In this document: piece after piece, positions 39,701 through 49,223 of the stretch
Numbering within the stretch: position 1 is the stretch's first letter
Layout of the letters: every line of letters starts with the position of its first letter
From: Natronoflexus pectinivorans
Lineage (GTDB): Bacteria > Bacteroidota > Bacteroidia > Bacteroidales > Marinilabiliaceae
DNA length: 64,000 bases
Assembly: GCF_004345615.1 (NCBI RefSeq)
Contig: NZ_SLWK01000004.1
Coordinates: 272,644 to 336,643 of the forward strand
Direction of reading: 5' to 3'
Notes under the pieces: generated by a model
Databases searched by the model: none
What the model was told of the DNA's origin: nothing
The model's input: only the letters and a program-made list of their open reading frames with translations
Made by a program: the position numbers and the translations under genes

Positions 39701-40336
39701 TTAATCGGAATTCATGGTTCCTATGAATGACAATTCGGTTGAAGCAGCCATCCCATTTGGATTGCATCCCGGCTCACCTTCAGGAATATCTATCCCCAAT
39801 CTTTTGTAATGATCTACCCAAACAGAATGAAAATCACCTGTAGCAGGATCAATAAAAGTCATTGGTTCCAACTCGAAAACTCCAGCCGGTTCAAAAATTG
39901 TGTAAATAAAACCGGAACAGTAATGAGCATCTCCACCAATCATATAAACATAATCATATGGCAATCCCAATAAGGCCATTGCTGAATCAATGGCCGCATC
40001 AACTGAGCCCATCCACTCTTCGTTTAAACGAAATACAGAGGCCTCTCCCCTTCCAGTTAAGAAGTCAGCGACGAGTTCCCTGTGAACGCCATATTTTGGT
40101 TCCGCATGAATTACAAATATTGAATCGTTGTCCACCTGAACAATCCCCATGTGGGTAAAATGAGTTTTAAGATGCGTTTGTGTTACACCATCAATGGCCT
40201 GTGACAGATCACTGCTTAAAGAGTGATCTTCTATACCTGTAAATATGATATCACCAGTTTGCAATTTTAGAGACGATTGCCCATTGCAGGCACATAAAAA
40301 GAAGGACATAGCAAAAACAAAAAAGAAGAGCTTCAT
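39701..40336 (-). CDS. YiiX-like permuted papain-fold lipoprotein
   Basis: 211 residues with lipobox FFLCACNG (Cys near 17). Permuted NlpC/P60 fold (YiiX/YebB type): LKLQTGDIIFTGIEDHSLS, then the His in THFTHMGIVQ, the PKYGVHRE segment, and after that the Cys in DAHYCSGFIYTIF, i.e. His before Cys as in permuted members. Members act as thiol amidases/peptidases or lipid-linked hydrolases; the substrate is unknown. Divergent from the C45-type amidase, with a palindrome in the shared upstream region. Confidence 0.82.
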   Translation of the reverse strand: MKLFFFVFAMSFFLCACNGQSSLKLQTGDIIFTGIEDHSLSSDLSQAIDGVTQTHLKTHFTHMGIVQVDNDSIFVIHAEPKYGVHRELVADFLTGRGEASVFRLNEEWMGSVDAAIDSAMALLGLPYDYVYMIGGDAHYCSGFIYTIFEPAGVFELEPMTFIDPATGDFHSVWVDHYKRLGIDIPEGEPGCNPNGMAASTELSFIGTMNSD

Positions 40337-40417
40337 AATAGAAAAAATGAGTAAATTGAAAATACAAAAGTAGGTTTTTAAAAATTATTATTCCAAAACG
40401 ATAATTAATAATTCACT

Positions 40418-40444
40418 GTAAACGTACACTTTGTGTACGTTTAC
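40418..40444. promoter_or_regulatory. 27-bp inverted repeat between divergent hydrolase genes
   Basis: GTAAACGTACAC, three T, then the exact complement. Located in the 219-base gap between the YiiX-like gene (start 40336, minus) and the amidase gene (start 40556, plus). Position and symmetry suggest an operator for one or both. Confidence 0.55.
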
Positions 40445-40555
40445 GGACAACCGAAAACATCTCATAAAAACCCTTAACCTCTGATTATATGATCTTTAAG
40501 CACCATGGCATGATATTAACATAAGAACATCCACATCTTACTAAAACCACTTATT

Positions 40556-41608
40556 ATGAACCGCAAATTTTTAACAACAATTCTGATTTTGTTGTATGTT
40601 ACAGCGTACAGTTATGCATGTACAACCTTCTTCTTAAATGGTGAACAAAAACTTTTCGGCAGAAATTTTGATTTCCCTTCCGGTGTTGGCCATATATACA
40701 TTAACCCATCAAATCTGGAAAAGACTTCATTCATTTTCCCTCCAGAAAAACCATTCACATGGGTTTCAAAATATGGTAGCATTTCCTTTAATCAAAATGG
40801 CCGTGAAATGCCATACGGTGGCATTAACGAGGCCGGACTGGTTATTGAGCAAATGTGGCACCAGGAAGCAAAATATCCGGAGCCAGACCAGCGAAAGGCA
40901 CTTACAGAGCTTCAGTGGATTCAATACCATCTGGACAATTCGGCTACGGTACAGGATGTTAGCAACAGCGATAAAAGTTTGAGGATTTCAACTACCTCCA
41001 TCGCCACTCTTCATTTTCTGGTGGCCGATGCATCAGGCGATTTAGCTACCATAGAGTTTTTGGATGGAAACATGGTAGTTTACCGAGGCGCAGATCTTAA
41101 GCACCCTGTTTTAAGCAATTGCTCATATGATGTTTCAATCAATTATATTGCTTCAACAAATCAAAACCAGAAGCACACACCTTGGGTTGAAAACTCGTCA
41201 GGCAGATTTAAAACTGCGGCTGAAATGATTGATGGTAAAAATCCAAACAAAAAAGATAAAACTGCTTTCGCATTTAAAGTACTCGACGCGGTGTCGCAGG
41301 GAGAAAGTACTCGCTGGAGCATTGTCTATGATATTACCAATTTCAAGATACATCTTAAAACGCACGAGAACCAACAAATAAGAACCATTAACTTTAATGA
41401 ATTTGATTTTTCGTGTACCCATGCTCCGATATTTGTTGACATAGACCACCCAAATCCTACAGTTAAAAACTTTTCTCCATTCAGCATTGAAGCAAACTTC
41501 AGTCTGATAGATAGAGTCTGCAATGAAGTTGAATTCTTGAGCCAAATGCCAAATGATTACCGACAAGCAGCAGCAACTTTTCCTGCAACCTTTAATTGTA
41601 AAAAATAA
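40556..41608 (+). CDS. Choloylglycine-hydrolase-family (C59-type) Ntn amidase, exported
   Basis: 350 residues. Signal peptide residues 1-21 ending in SYA, followed directly by CTTFFLNGEQKLFGRNFDF. The first mature residue is therefore Cys22, the N-terminal nucleophile of this family, with the supporting Arg and Asp in GRNFDF and the GGINEAGLVIEQMW block. This is a linear-amide C-N hydrolase: bile-salt hydrolases, penicillin V acylases and N-acyl-lactone acylases are family members. The sequence does not decide among these. It starts a unit of three genes on the plus strand. Confidence 0.85.
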   Translation: MNRKFLTTILILLYVTAYSYACTTFFLNGEQKLFGRNFDFPSGVGHIYINPSNLEKTSFIFPPEKPFTWVSKYGSISFNQNGREMPYGGINEAGLVIEQMWHQEAKYPEPDQRKALTELQWIQYHLDNSATVQDVSNSDKSLRISTTSIATLHFLVADASGDLATIEFLDGNMVVYRGADLKHPVLSNCSYDVSINYIASTNQNQKHTPWVENSSGRFKTAAEMIDGKNPNKKDKTAFAFKVLDAVSQGESTRWSIVYDITNFKIHLKTHENQQIRTINFNEFDFSCTHAPIFVDIDHPNPTVKNFSPFSIEANFSLIDRVCNEVEFLSQMPNDYRQAAATFPATFNCKK

Positions 41609-41622
41609 TAATTAAGATTGAT

Positions 41623-42165
41623 ATGCAAACAGCCATAATTCTCCTGGTCTTTATTATTACTGGTTTAATAATTCTCTTTGCCATATATGGCGGGTTCCAT
41701 AAAATTAGATTCCAAATATGTGAAGAAGGTGGAGAAACGGTAGCTTTCCATCCGCATAAGGGAGACTATAAAAAGATAGGCAAAGTGATGGATCATGTTT
41801 ATGAAGTATTATTAAAGGATCTGAATATTGAAACCTTCAGAGGTTTTGCAATCTATCATGACGATCCGAATAACATCCCCGCCTTAGAACTACGTTCTGA
41901 GGCTGGATGTGTAATAGAAGATCCAAGCAGGGAGATAATAGAAAGAATTACACAGAAATTTCAGATAAAGGTCATACCACATCAGAAATACTTAACCACA
42001 GAGTTCCCCTACAGAGGAAAATTATCGGTTATAGTTGGGGTGTTAAGAGTGTACCCGGCTATTAAAAAACAGGCAAAGCAAAAGATGCTACTTGAAAATG
42101 GCCTAGTGATAGAAATATATGACATACCCAATAAAAAAATAGTTTACAGAAAAGCAATACAGTAG
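41623..42165 (+). CDS. Membrane-anchored GyrI-like small-molecule-binding protein
   Basis: 180 residues: one N-terminal membrane helix (about 3-24), then a domain resembling GyrI/SOUL-like small-molecule binding domains (AFHPHKGDYKKIGKVMDHVY, GFAIYHDDPNN and a C-terminal IEIYDIPNKKIVYRKA). No DNA-binding part. It begins 14 bases after the amidase and ends two bases before the TonB-receptor start, so it is very probably co-expressed with both. Function not known; ligand binding at the membrane is inference. Confidence 0.65.
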   Translation: MQTAIILLVFIITGLIILFAIYGGFHKIRFQICEEGGETVAFHPHKGDYKKIGKVMDHVYEVLLKDLNIETFRGFAIYHDDPNNIPALELRSEAGCVIEDPSREIIERITQKFQIKVIPHQKYLTTEFPYRGKLSVIVGVLRVYPAIKKQAKQKMLLENGLVIEIYDIPNKKIVYRKAIQ

Positions 42166-42167
42166 CA

Positions 42168-44525
42168 ATGAAACTCTTACAAGGACTCCTGACATTGATA
42201 CTGTTGGGATCAGCGATCAATTTCATAAAGGCACAAGCTCCGCTACAGACGGTGCGGGGAACAGTAACAGATGCGATAAGTCGTGTACCTCTAGCAGGAG
42301 CTACCATATTTATTCCAACCCTTGAAAAGGGAACAACAACAAATAACAATGGAGAATTTGTGTTAACGCAAATTGCTGTTGGGCGGCATCGACTTGAGGC
42401 TGGCTTTTTGGGGTATAACCCTGTTGTGTTTCCTGAATTATTGGTTACGTCTGGAAGGGAAATTGTTCTGGAGATACAACTTTACGAATCGGTTGCGCAA
42501 TTATCAGAAGTTACCATTCGGCCTACTATATCAAAAGATAAGCCAATTAACAGTATGGCTACTGTAAGTGCCAGAACATTTTCAGTGGAAGAGGCCAGAA
42601 GATATGCCGGTGGTATGGATGATCCAGCCAGAATGGCTGCTAGTTTTGCAGGAATCACAACGTCAGGAATAAACAACAATGCCATAATTGTACGAGGGAA
42701 TGCTCCCAAAGGACTGCTCTGGCGGCTGGAAGGAGTAGATATTCCAGGGCCTAATCATTATTCAGGTTCAAATGTTGCAGGAGGCGGTGGCATATCCATA
42801 TTCAGCAGTCAATTATTAACGAACTCAGATTTTTATACTGGTGCATTCCCGGCAGAATATGGCAATGCTGCGTCTGGTGTATTCGACATGAAATTGCGCA
42901 ATGGAAATAACCAGAAAAACGAGTACGCCGCCCAAATTGGAATACAAGGATTAGAATTTGCTGCCGAAGGACCTATTGTAGGAGGTGATCAAAACTCATT
43001 TCTATTTAACTATCGCTATTCTACTCTGGGTTTGATATTTCAGTTTCTTCCGGAGACAAAAGATGGAACAGAGCTGCCAATCTATCAGGATTTATCATTT
43101 AAACTGAATTTGCCTGCCGGTAATGTTGGTGTGTTTTCATTCTGGGGGATAGGTGGTTTATCAGAAAGTACCTCCAAGGGTTATGATGATCCAAACAAAT
43201 GGGAGTATTCGCATCAAAGGGAAAAGATGCGATTCGATTACAACATGGGAGCTACCGGGATCAGTCATCAGAAGAGTTTTGGAACCAACACACACGTAAG
43301 AACTACTTTGGCAGCAAATGCAAGTCAACATGTTTATAACGAAAAAATAAGATTGGATTACAACAATCCGACGATTCTTACCCCAAATCACCATATTGAT
43401 AACGTTGAAGGAAAAATCACCCTTTCATCAATCATCAATCAAAAATATGGCGCAAGAATGCATTTGCGGGGAGGTGTAACATCCAACAAGCTCTTTTACC
43501 AGTTAAAAGGCGATGCCATGGACTATCATTCAAGTCTTTACGGCAGATTTCTTGATGGTGATGGCACAGCGTGGCTGCTTCAGACCTTTCTGCAAACGAA
43601 GTACCATATTTCCTCGAATGTGGGCTTAACAACAGGTATACATGCATCATGGTTTGATTTAAATGGAGAGTTTCTGGCCGAACCACGAATTGCTCTTGAG
43701 TGGATTGCGAATCAAAACCATCGGTTTTCGGCAGGTTTTGGATTACACAGTCAAACCGAAATGTTATCTATATATTTCGCCCAACCAACAAGCCAAAACG
43801 AAACACATCCCAATCAAAATTTAAAACGACAAAAAGCTCAACATTTTGTATTAGGGTATGACTGGAATATTACCGACAACCTCAGGCTTAAACTAGAGCC
43901 TTACTTTCAATACCTATACGATGTGCCTGTTATAGATAACACCTCATATTCCATGCTCAATTTTCGAAGCGACTGGACGTTTAACGAAACTCTGATAAAT
44001 GACGGAACAGGAACAAACAGAGGCATTGACATCACACTGGAACGTTTTCTTAAAGATGGATATTTCTATATGGCAACAGCTTCCATCTATAAGTCCAGGT
44101 ATAAAGGTGGCGATGGAATCTCAAGGCGCACCCGGTATGATGGAAATTACGTGGTAAACATACTAGGTGGCCGAGAGTTTATGATTGACCATAACAAACT
44201 ACTGGGTATCAGTCTGAAGTTTACATTCATGGGACCTGAGTGGCATCATGAACCTGATATTGAAAAAACAACTGAACAAGGCAACATTGTTTATAATGAG
44301 TTTTCGCCATTCAATTATCGTCATTCATCACTGGAAACTGCAACAGACCTGTCCATTACCTATCGCATAAATAGAGAAAACAGGTCAGGCATATGGGCTT
44401 TACAGGTAAAGAATCTGGTTGGACGCCAATATCAAAGAAAAGCTTACAATCTTAAAACCGGTGAAATTGAAAATGAATTCTTCACCAGCATGGTGCCATT
44501 CATTAGTTACAAACTTGAATTTTAA
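42168..44525 (+). CDS. TonB-dependent receptor with carboxypeptidase-like N-terminal domain
   Basis: 785 residues: signal peptide (to about KAQAP), carboxypeptidase-regulatory-like domain (about 28-110, VRGTVTDAISRVPLAGATI), plug (about 125-250, with IIVRGNAPKGLLWRLEGVDIP and GAFPAEYGNAASGVFDMKLR), barrel ending VPFISYKLEF. The ...RLEGVDIPNPNH-like loop is of a subtype common in Bacteroidota with unknown substrate. Overlaps serB at the 3' end by four bases (TTAA). In one transcript with the amidase and the GyrI-like gene, so it may import the product made by the amidase (inference). Confidence 0.86.
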   Translation: MKLLQGLLTLILLGSAINFIKAQAPLQTVRGTVTDAISRVPLAGATIFIPTLEKGTTTNNNGEFVLTQIAVGRHRLEAGFLGYNPVVFPELLVTSGREIVLEIQLYESVAQLSEVTIRPTISKDKPINSMATVSARTFSVEEARRYAGGMDDPARMAASFAGITTSGINNNAIIVRGNAPKGLLWRLEGVDIPGPNHYSGSNVAGGGGISIFSSQLLTNSDFYTGAFPAEYGNAASGVFDMKLRNGNNQKNEYAAQIGIQGLEFAAEGPIVGGDQNSFLFNYRYSTLGLIFQFLPETKDGTELPIYQDLSFKLNLPAGNVGVFSFWGIGGLSESTSKGYDDPNKWEYSHQREKMRFDYNMGATGISHQKSFGTNTHVRTTLAANASQHVYNEKIRLDYNNPTILTPNHHIDNVEGKITLSSIINQKYGARMHLRGGVTSNKLFYQLKGDAMDYHSSLYGRFLDGDGTAWLLQTFLQTKYHISSNVGLTTGIHASWFDLNGEFLAEPRIALEWIANQNHRFSAGFGLHSQTEMLSIYFAQPTSQNETHPNQNLKRQKAQHFVLGYDWNITDNLRLKLEPYFQYLYDVPVIDNTSYSMLNFRSDWTFNETLINDGTGTNRGIDITLERFLKDGYFYMATASIYKSRYKGGDGISRRTRYDGNYVVNILGGREFMIDHNKLLGISLKFTFMGPEWHHEPDIEKTTEQGNIVYNEFSPFNYRHSSLETATDLSITYRINRENRSGIWALQVKNLVGRQYQRKAYNLKTGEIENEFFTSMVPFISYKLEF

Positions 44526-45745
44526 AAATTAAGTTCCCGATCTCTGAATCCCAGAAGATATAAAATGGCATCCAACCCAATGGTTGAGATGGCATGTTCA
44601 GCCGACTCTTTCACCTTGGGTTTTGCATGAAATGCAATACCCAAACCTGCCTGCCTTAACATGGGTAAGTCGTTGGAGCCATCGCCTACGGCAATGACCT
44701 GCTCCATGTGAATATCTTCCTTAAAGGCAATCAACTTTAACAATTCGGCTTTTTTATTTCCGTCAACGATTTCGCCCAAATGACGGCCGGTAAGCTTGCC
44801 GTTACTAATCTCCAAGTCGTTGGCAAAAACATAATCAATCCCAAGTTTATTCTTGAGAAAATTCCCAAAATAGGTGAATCCACCTGAAAGTATGGCAGTA
44901 CGATAACCATATTTCTTCAGGGTTTTAAACAACCGTTCGGCGCCTTCTGTTAAAGGAAGCGAATCAGCAACCTCTTTCATCACCGATTCATCAAGCCCCT
45001 TGAGAAGGGCCACCCGCTGCACAAAACTCTCGTTGAAATCAATTTCACCACGCATGGCTGCTTCGGTAATGGCACTCACTTCATCGTAAACCCCGGCCTT
45101 GCGCGCCAACTCATCAATTACTTCGGCCTGAATCAAGGTGGAATCCATATCGAAACAAATCAAACGGCGATTGCGACGAAAAATATTATCCTTCTGAAAA
45201 GCGATATCTACACCTGTAGAACCTGAAATTTCGATAAACCGAGTTTTCATGGCCTCCATATCAACCGGCTTTCCTCGTAAACTGAACTCTACAACCGATT
45301 TTGTTTGCCCCTCTTCATCATCCAGAGGGATACGGCCACTTAAACGAGAGATTACGTCGATATTGAGCTTTTGCTCATAAATTTCTTTGGTAACCGCAGC
45401 CAATTGTCCTGCTGTCAGCTTGCGCGAAATCAGGGTGACAATAAACCGCTCTTTCCCCTGTCGGGACACCCATTGCTTATATCTCTCTTCTGTAATTGGC
45501 GTGAACTTAACATTCATGCCTATTTCATAGGCTTTAAACAAAAGATCCTTTAATATTGGGGAAGCTTCTGATTGCGGTGGCACCTCAAACAAAATACCCA
45601 AACCCAAATCCTGATGGATAACAGCCTGTCCGATGTCTAAAATATTTACATCATATTGTGCCAACACATCAGTGAGTGTTGATGTAAGTCCCGGTTTGTC
45701 TTCTCCGCTTATGTTCAGAAGAATAATTTCTCTTTGCTTACTCAT
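44522..45745 (-). CDS. serB: Phosphoserine phosphatase with ACT domains
   Basis: Last step of serine synthesis, phosphoserine to serine. 407 residues: two ACT-like regulatory domains (about 5-85 and 97-180; ILLNISGEDKPGLTSTLTD), then the HAD phosphatase domain from about residue 190 with motif I CFDMDSTLIQAEVIDELA, motif II AILSGGFTYFG and motif IV VIAVGDGSNDLPML. The ACT tandem suggests feedback control by an amino acid, most likely serine. Confidence 0.95.
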   Translation of the reverse strand: MSKQREIILLNISGEDKPGLTSTLTDVLAQYDVNILDIGQAVIHQDLGLGILFEVPPQSEASPILKDLLFKAYEIGMNVKFTPITEERYKQWVSRQGKERFIVTLISRKLTAGQLAAVTKEIYEQKLNIDVISRLSGRIPLDDEEGQTKSVVEFSLRGKPVDMEAMKTRFIEISGSTGVDIAFQKDNIFRRNRRLICFDMDSTLIQAEVIDELARKAGVYDEVSAITEAAMRGEIDFNESFVQRVALLKGLDESVMKEVADSLPLTEGAERLFKTLKKYGYRTAILSGGFTYFGNFLKNKLGIDYVFANDLEISNGKLTGRHLGEIVDGNKKAELLKLIAFKEDIHMEQVIAVGDGSNDLPMLRQAGLGIAFHAKPKVKESAEHAISTIGLDAILYLLGFRDRELNF

Positions 45746-45769
45746 TTACGTACTGAATTCTATGTAAGT

Positions 45770-45890
45770 GTAACTAGATATTAAATTATTAGATAATAGA
45801 CTGTTAGATATAACATTATTAGACCAATAGGTTGATAGGTTAATAGGTCATTAATCAACCAGTTAACTAGATCTTTAACTCTATTGAAAG
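45770..45890. repeat. Degenerate AT-rich repeat words upstream of serB
   Basis: The words ATTAGATA, AATAGGTTGATAGGTTAATAGG and ACCAGTTAACTAG recur in the gap between serB and the serine hydrolase. The region lacks a good hairpin or ORF. It has the same simple-repeat character as the sucA-sucB spacer. Confidence 0.4.
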
Positions 45891-45951
45891 CGCAAAGATA
45901 GTGTTTGTTTGTGATGTTAACATTAAATGTGGGATGAGTTTTGAATCAAAT

Positions 45952-47796
45952 TCATTGAGTTAACACCTCATCGTATAACATTTGCAGCAACGCAGTTCTT
46001 ACCCTCAAACGAGATATGGCATTGTGCGAGCGAGATGGATGAATCCGGTTTGATAAAAAAACATATACGATTTGATGTTCAGGATCGGCCCAAACCATAG
46101 TTCCGGTAAAGCCCAAATGACCAAAAGATGAAGCGTCTGCTCCCAAAGCCGGGAAGGCATTATTGTCCGTTCGCTCATTATTATCCAAATGGGGTTTATC
46201 AAATCCCAACGCCCTGCGATTATCTAACTCGGGAAACTGAACACGGTTAAACTCTGCCATTATATCCTCAGGAAACAAAACCTCGCCACCGTAATGACCT
46301 CCATTGAGATACATTTGCATGAGTTTTCCCAAATCGTTGGCATTGGCAAACAAACCTGCATTTCCGCTGACGCCACCTAATACCGCCGCAGCCTCATCGT
46401 GTACCCGCCCATGTACCAAAGTCTGCCTGAAAGCAATATCCATTTCGGTTGGCGGTATCTCCTCACGATAAAATCCCTTTTGTAATGGGTTGTAAACCAT
46501 CCTACTTATTCCCAATGGCTTATAAATATTTTCATATAGCACTTCCTCGTAATCAATTCCGGTGAGCTCCTCAATGACAGAAGGATAAACCAAAAATGAG
46601 AGGCAGGAGTATCGGGAACCGGCATTTTCACTCACCGGCGACCTGCGGATGTCCCGATATACTCTCCGTAAGTACCGGTTGCGCAAATAGAGGTGGTCAT
46701 CTATTTCCAGCGTAAAGCGCTCCTCATATTGATGCCGGTAAAATCTGCGGACAAACATTCCATCGTCCTTAGTCCCGGCATAAAAATTGATATAGGGCAC
46801 CAAACCTCCCTGATGGACCAACAGTTGTCGAAGTGTTAAATCACTCTTATTGGAACGACGAAAGAGCCTGTTTCGCCAATCGCTCCAATAGTGACTGAAA
46901 GCAGCATCCAGGTTGATGGTTTCATTGGCTGTAAGTTTCATCAGCAACGGAAGCGGACCGGCAATTTTTGTCACCGATGCAACGTCGTACAAATCGAGCA
47001 GATGAACCGGCGTTCTATCCATATAGGTATGATGACCATATGCCTCATGAATGAGAACCCGCCCGTTTATAGCCATTAAAATCTGACATCCGGGGAAAGC
47101 TTGTTCCGATATGGCGTGGGAAATAAATCCATCTATTTTGCTTTTAAGATGATGATGAGCTTCATCATCATCATGCCCGGGAATGTGATAGCTGAAACGT
47201 GATAATTTCTCTGTAGAGATGCCATCCCCTTCTTGAAAAAGATTGCCAACAGAGTAAGGAAGACGGCCTGTGGCCGCTCTTCCGCCAAACAATACCTGTG
47301 CAGCCAAATCCTGACGCACCCTGCAATTTCCACCACTTATCATCAAAGTTGGCATCTCACCTATTCCATCCCAATGCATCAAACGAAAGGCATCATCCAA
47401 AAACAGAACCACACTTTGAATTTCTCTCGCTAACCGGGAAATTGCCTGCTCTATCTTCTTATCAACAAATGATGACTCAATGACGATAACCAGACGATCA
47501 TACTCATTTAACACATTGAGAATGGAGAAAGCCATGCCGGGATTTTTTGGAGAAATTCCGAACAATGGCATCTCTTTATAAAGTGACAGCCGGCTGTAGA
47601 AAACATCAGCATTTCCAACCACCACACAGGCAAAACGCCCCTTATGAAGATGCTTTACCGGGATGGCGTCATCGTGGTTTCTTAATACAGTTACTTCCGT
47701 GAATAGAGTGTCAGGCAAATGCTTCTCCCCTTCATCCATGGCTGAACTATTTGTCAGGACAATTAGAAAAATGAGAATCAGGTTAAAAACCTTCAT
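45952..47796 (-). CDS. Serine hydrolase (AmiE/beta-lactamase fold) fused to an orphan GH3 C-terminal domain
   Basis: 614 residues from the ATG at 47796, which gives a signal peptide (KVFNLILIFLIVLTNSSA); the open frame extends upstream into the neighbouring gene. Residues 25-190 match the C-terminal domain of NagZ-like GH3 enzymes (LAAQVLFGGRAATGRLPYSV is diagnostic), but the preceding catalytic TIM barrel is absent. Residues 200-614 form a serine beta-lactamase-like domain: SxxK in VASVTK, Tyr in RYSCLSF (YSN reads YSC) and HLGFTGT in place of KTG. In Bacillus, AmiE of this fold removes the peptide from MurNAc-peptides and is encoded with nagZ and namZ. It starts 7 bases after the first namZ, so one unit. 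Confidence 0.82.
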   Translation of the reverse strand: MKVFNLILIFLIVLTNSSAMDEGEKHLPDTLFTEVTVLRNHDDAIPVKHLHKGRFACVVVGNADVFYSRLSLYKEMPLFGISPKNPGMAFSILNVLNEYDRLVIVIESSFVDKKIEQAISRLAREIQSVVLFLDDAFRLMHWDGIGEMPTLMISGGNCRVRQDLAAQVLFGGRAATGRLPYSVGNLFQEGDGISTEKLSRFSYHIPGHDDDEAHHHLKSKIDGFISHAISEQAFPGCQILMAINGRVLIHEAYGHHTYMDRTPVHLLDLYDVASVTKIAGPLPLLMKLTANETINLDAAFSHYWSDWRNRLFRRSNKSDLTLRQLLVHQGGLVPYINFYAGTKDDGMFVRRFYRHQYEERFTLEIDDHLYLRNRYLRRVYRDIRRSPVSENAGSRYSCLSFLVYPSVIEELTGIDYEEVLYENIYKPLGISRMVYNPLQKGFYREEIPPTEMDIAFRQTLVHGRVHDEAAAVLGGVSGNAGLFANANDLGKLMQMYLNGGHYGGEVLFPEDIMAEFNRVQFPELDNRRALGFDKPHLDNNERTDNNAFPALGADASSFGHLGFTGTMVWADPEHQIVYVFLSNRIHPSRSHNAISRLRVRTALLQMLYDEVLTQ

Positions 47797-47803
47797 TGGA
47801 GCG

Positions 47804-49000
47804 TTATTTATAAAGCAAATAAGGTTGGCGCATGCGGTCGTAAGCCGCATGCTCATCTTTCCAAGTAGCTCGTATCTCCTCTTCGCTCATTCCGGATTCT
47901 ATCTGCTTTAACAACGTATCGTTGCCTGCCAGCAAATTAAACCATCGTCGGCGCGAAGTAAATTCGGCATCATTTCCGGAAAGTCGGAAAAACTCCATAT
48001 AGTATTTCAGTGTAAACCGCTGTTCCCATGGATCCAACTCACGCAAATCCACACCATAACATTTTTTATTTTGCTGAGGAGGCGATGTCGCCATCCCTTT
48101 TATGCTAACAGGCGTAAAGGTGAATTCACCGAATTTTGGGTCGGGATAACCAATGACCTGAAACGGGAAGTAAGTTCCCCTGCCAATGCTCACATTGGTA
48201 GCCTCAAAAAAGCAGAGCGAAGGGTACAACCTAATGGACAAGTCATTTGGCAAATTGGGAGATGGCGGCATCATAACCGAATAGTGCATATCCTTGGTGT
48301 AATTGACCGCTTCTACTACAGTTAAATGGCATTGCATATTGTTCTTGAGCCAACGCTCACCGTTAATCATTAAAGCCAGTTCGCCTACCGTTAAACCATG
48401 AACCAAAGGGATGGGATGCATGCCAACGAAAGAAGTAAACCCGGGTTGCAATACAGGACCGTCAAAATAATCTCCATTGGGATTTGGTCTGTCCAGAACA
48501 ATCATTGGGATGCCGGCTTCGGCGCAAGCTTCCATCATGTAATGCATGGAAGAAATGTACGTATAGAAGCGAGCACCCACATCCTGTATATCAAAAATAA
48601 CCACGTCGAGTCCGGCCATTTGCTCTGGTGTTGGTTTTCGTGTTTCGCTGTAGAGAGAAACAATGGGAGTTCCCGTGGCAGCATCCACTCCATCATCAAT
48701 GAGTTCGCCGGCATCGGCATCACCTCTAAAACCGTGCTCCGGCACAAATATCCTTTCAACATCAATACCCAAAGAAAGCAAAGTATCGACCAAATGCACC
48801 TCTCCGGTTACCGCGGTGTGATTAACCAACAGTCCCACTTTTTTATCCTTAACCATGGGTAGCCATTCGTGTATGCGGTCGGCTCCGGTTTTTAAGGGTC
48901 CCTTAAACACCTCAGTATCTCCGGACGCCGGACAGGCACTGAGCACAACTGCTGAAAAAAGTACAGGGAGTTGAAAAAACAAAAGACGTGACAACCTCAT
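47804..49000 (-). CDS. namZ: DUF1343 / GH171 exo-beta-N-acetylmuramidase (NamZ-like) lipoprotein
   Basis: 398 residues. Lipobox VLSACPAS with Cys near residue 23. The family is known from Bacillus subtilis NamZ (YbbC), which removes terminal MurNAc from peptidoglycan glycans. Conserved blocks: KVGLLVNHTAV, VPEHGFRGDADAGE (with the probable catalytic Glu), TGTPIVSLYSETRKPTPEQM, VIFDIQDVGARFYTYI, VLDRPNPNG and SIGRGTYFPFQVIGYP. Anchored in the envelope. Upstream gene of the pair with the serine hydrolase. A paralogue lies at 50198. Confidence 0.88.
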   Translation of the reverse strand: MRLSRLLFFQLPVLFSAVVLSACPASGDTEVFKGPLKTGADRIHEWLPMVKDKKVGLLVNHTAVTGEVHLVDTLLSLGIDVERIFVPEHGFRGDADAGELIDDGVDAATGTPIVSLYSETRKPTPEQMAGLDVVIFDIQDVGARFYTYISSMHYMMEACAEAGIPMIVLDRPNPNGDYFDGPVLQPGFTSFVGMHPIPLVHGLTVGELALMINGERWLKNNMQCHLTVVEAVNYTKDMHYSVMMPPSPNLPNDLSIRLYPSLCFFEATNVSIGRGTYFPFQVIGYPDPKFGEFTFTPVSIKGMATSPPQQNKKCYGVDLRELDPWEQRFTLKYYMEFFRLSGNDAEFTSRRRWFNLLAGNDTLLKQIESGMSEEEIRATWKDEHAAYDRMRQPYLLYK

Positions 49001-49223
49001 TATTAATATTTTAATTATTTAACAAAAACAGCCTATTCCTCTAAATGGAATCCATTGCAAATAAAGCGAGTTTAAGGCTTAATCGCAAAAAAGTAGATAA
49101 ATAAGTGGTTAATCAATAATCGTGAGTGTTATATTTGCTTATAAAAGAATATATATGATCTAATTGTGGTAAAATCAAGTTTAGCAATATAGGCAGGACA
49201 ACCCAACAGACAATTAAATTGGC

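Noticed and set aside
47148..47172. Inverted repeat of GATGATGATGA with TCATCATCATC
   Set aside because: It lies inside the serine-hydrolase gene and results from an Asp/His-rich linker coding stretch; a regulatory function is not needed to explain it.
45952..47796. A class C beta-lactamase resistance gene
   Set aside because: The YSN motif reads YSC, KTG is replaced by HxGFTG, and the GH3 remnant and namZ neighbour point to cell-wall salvage.
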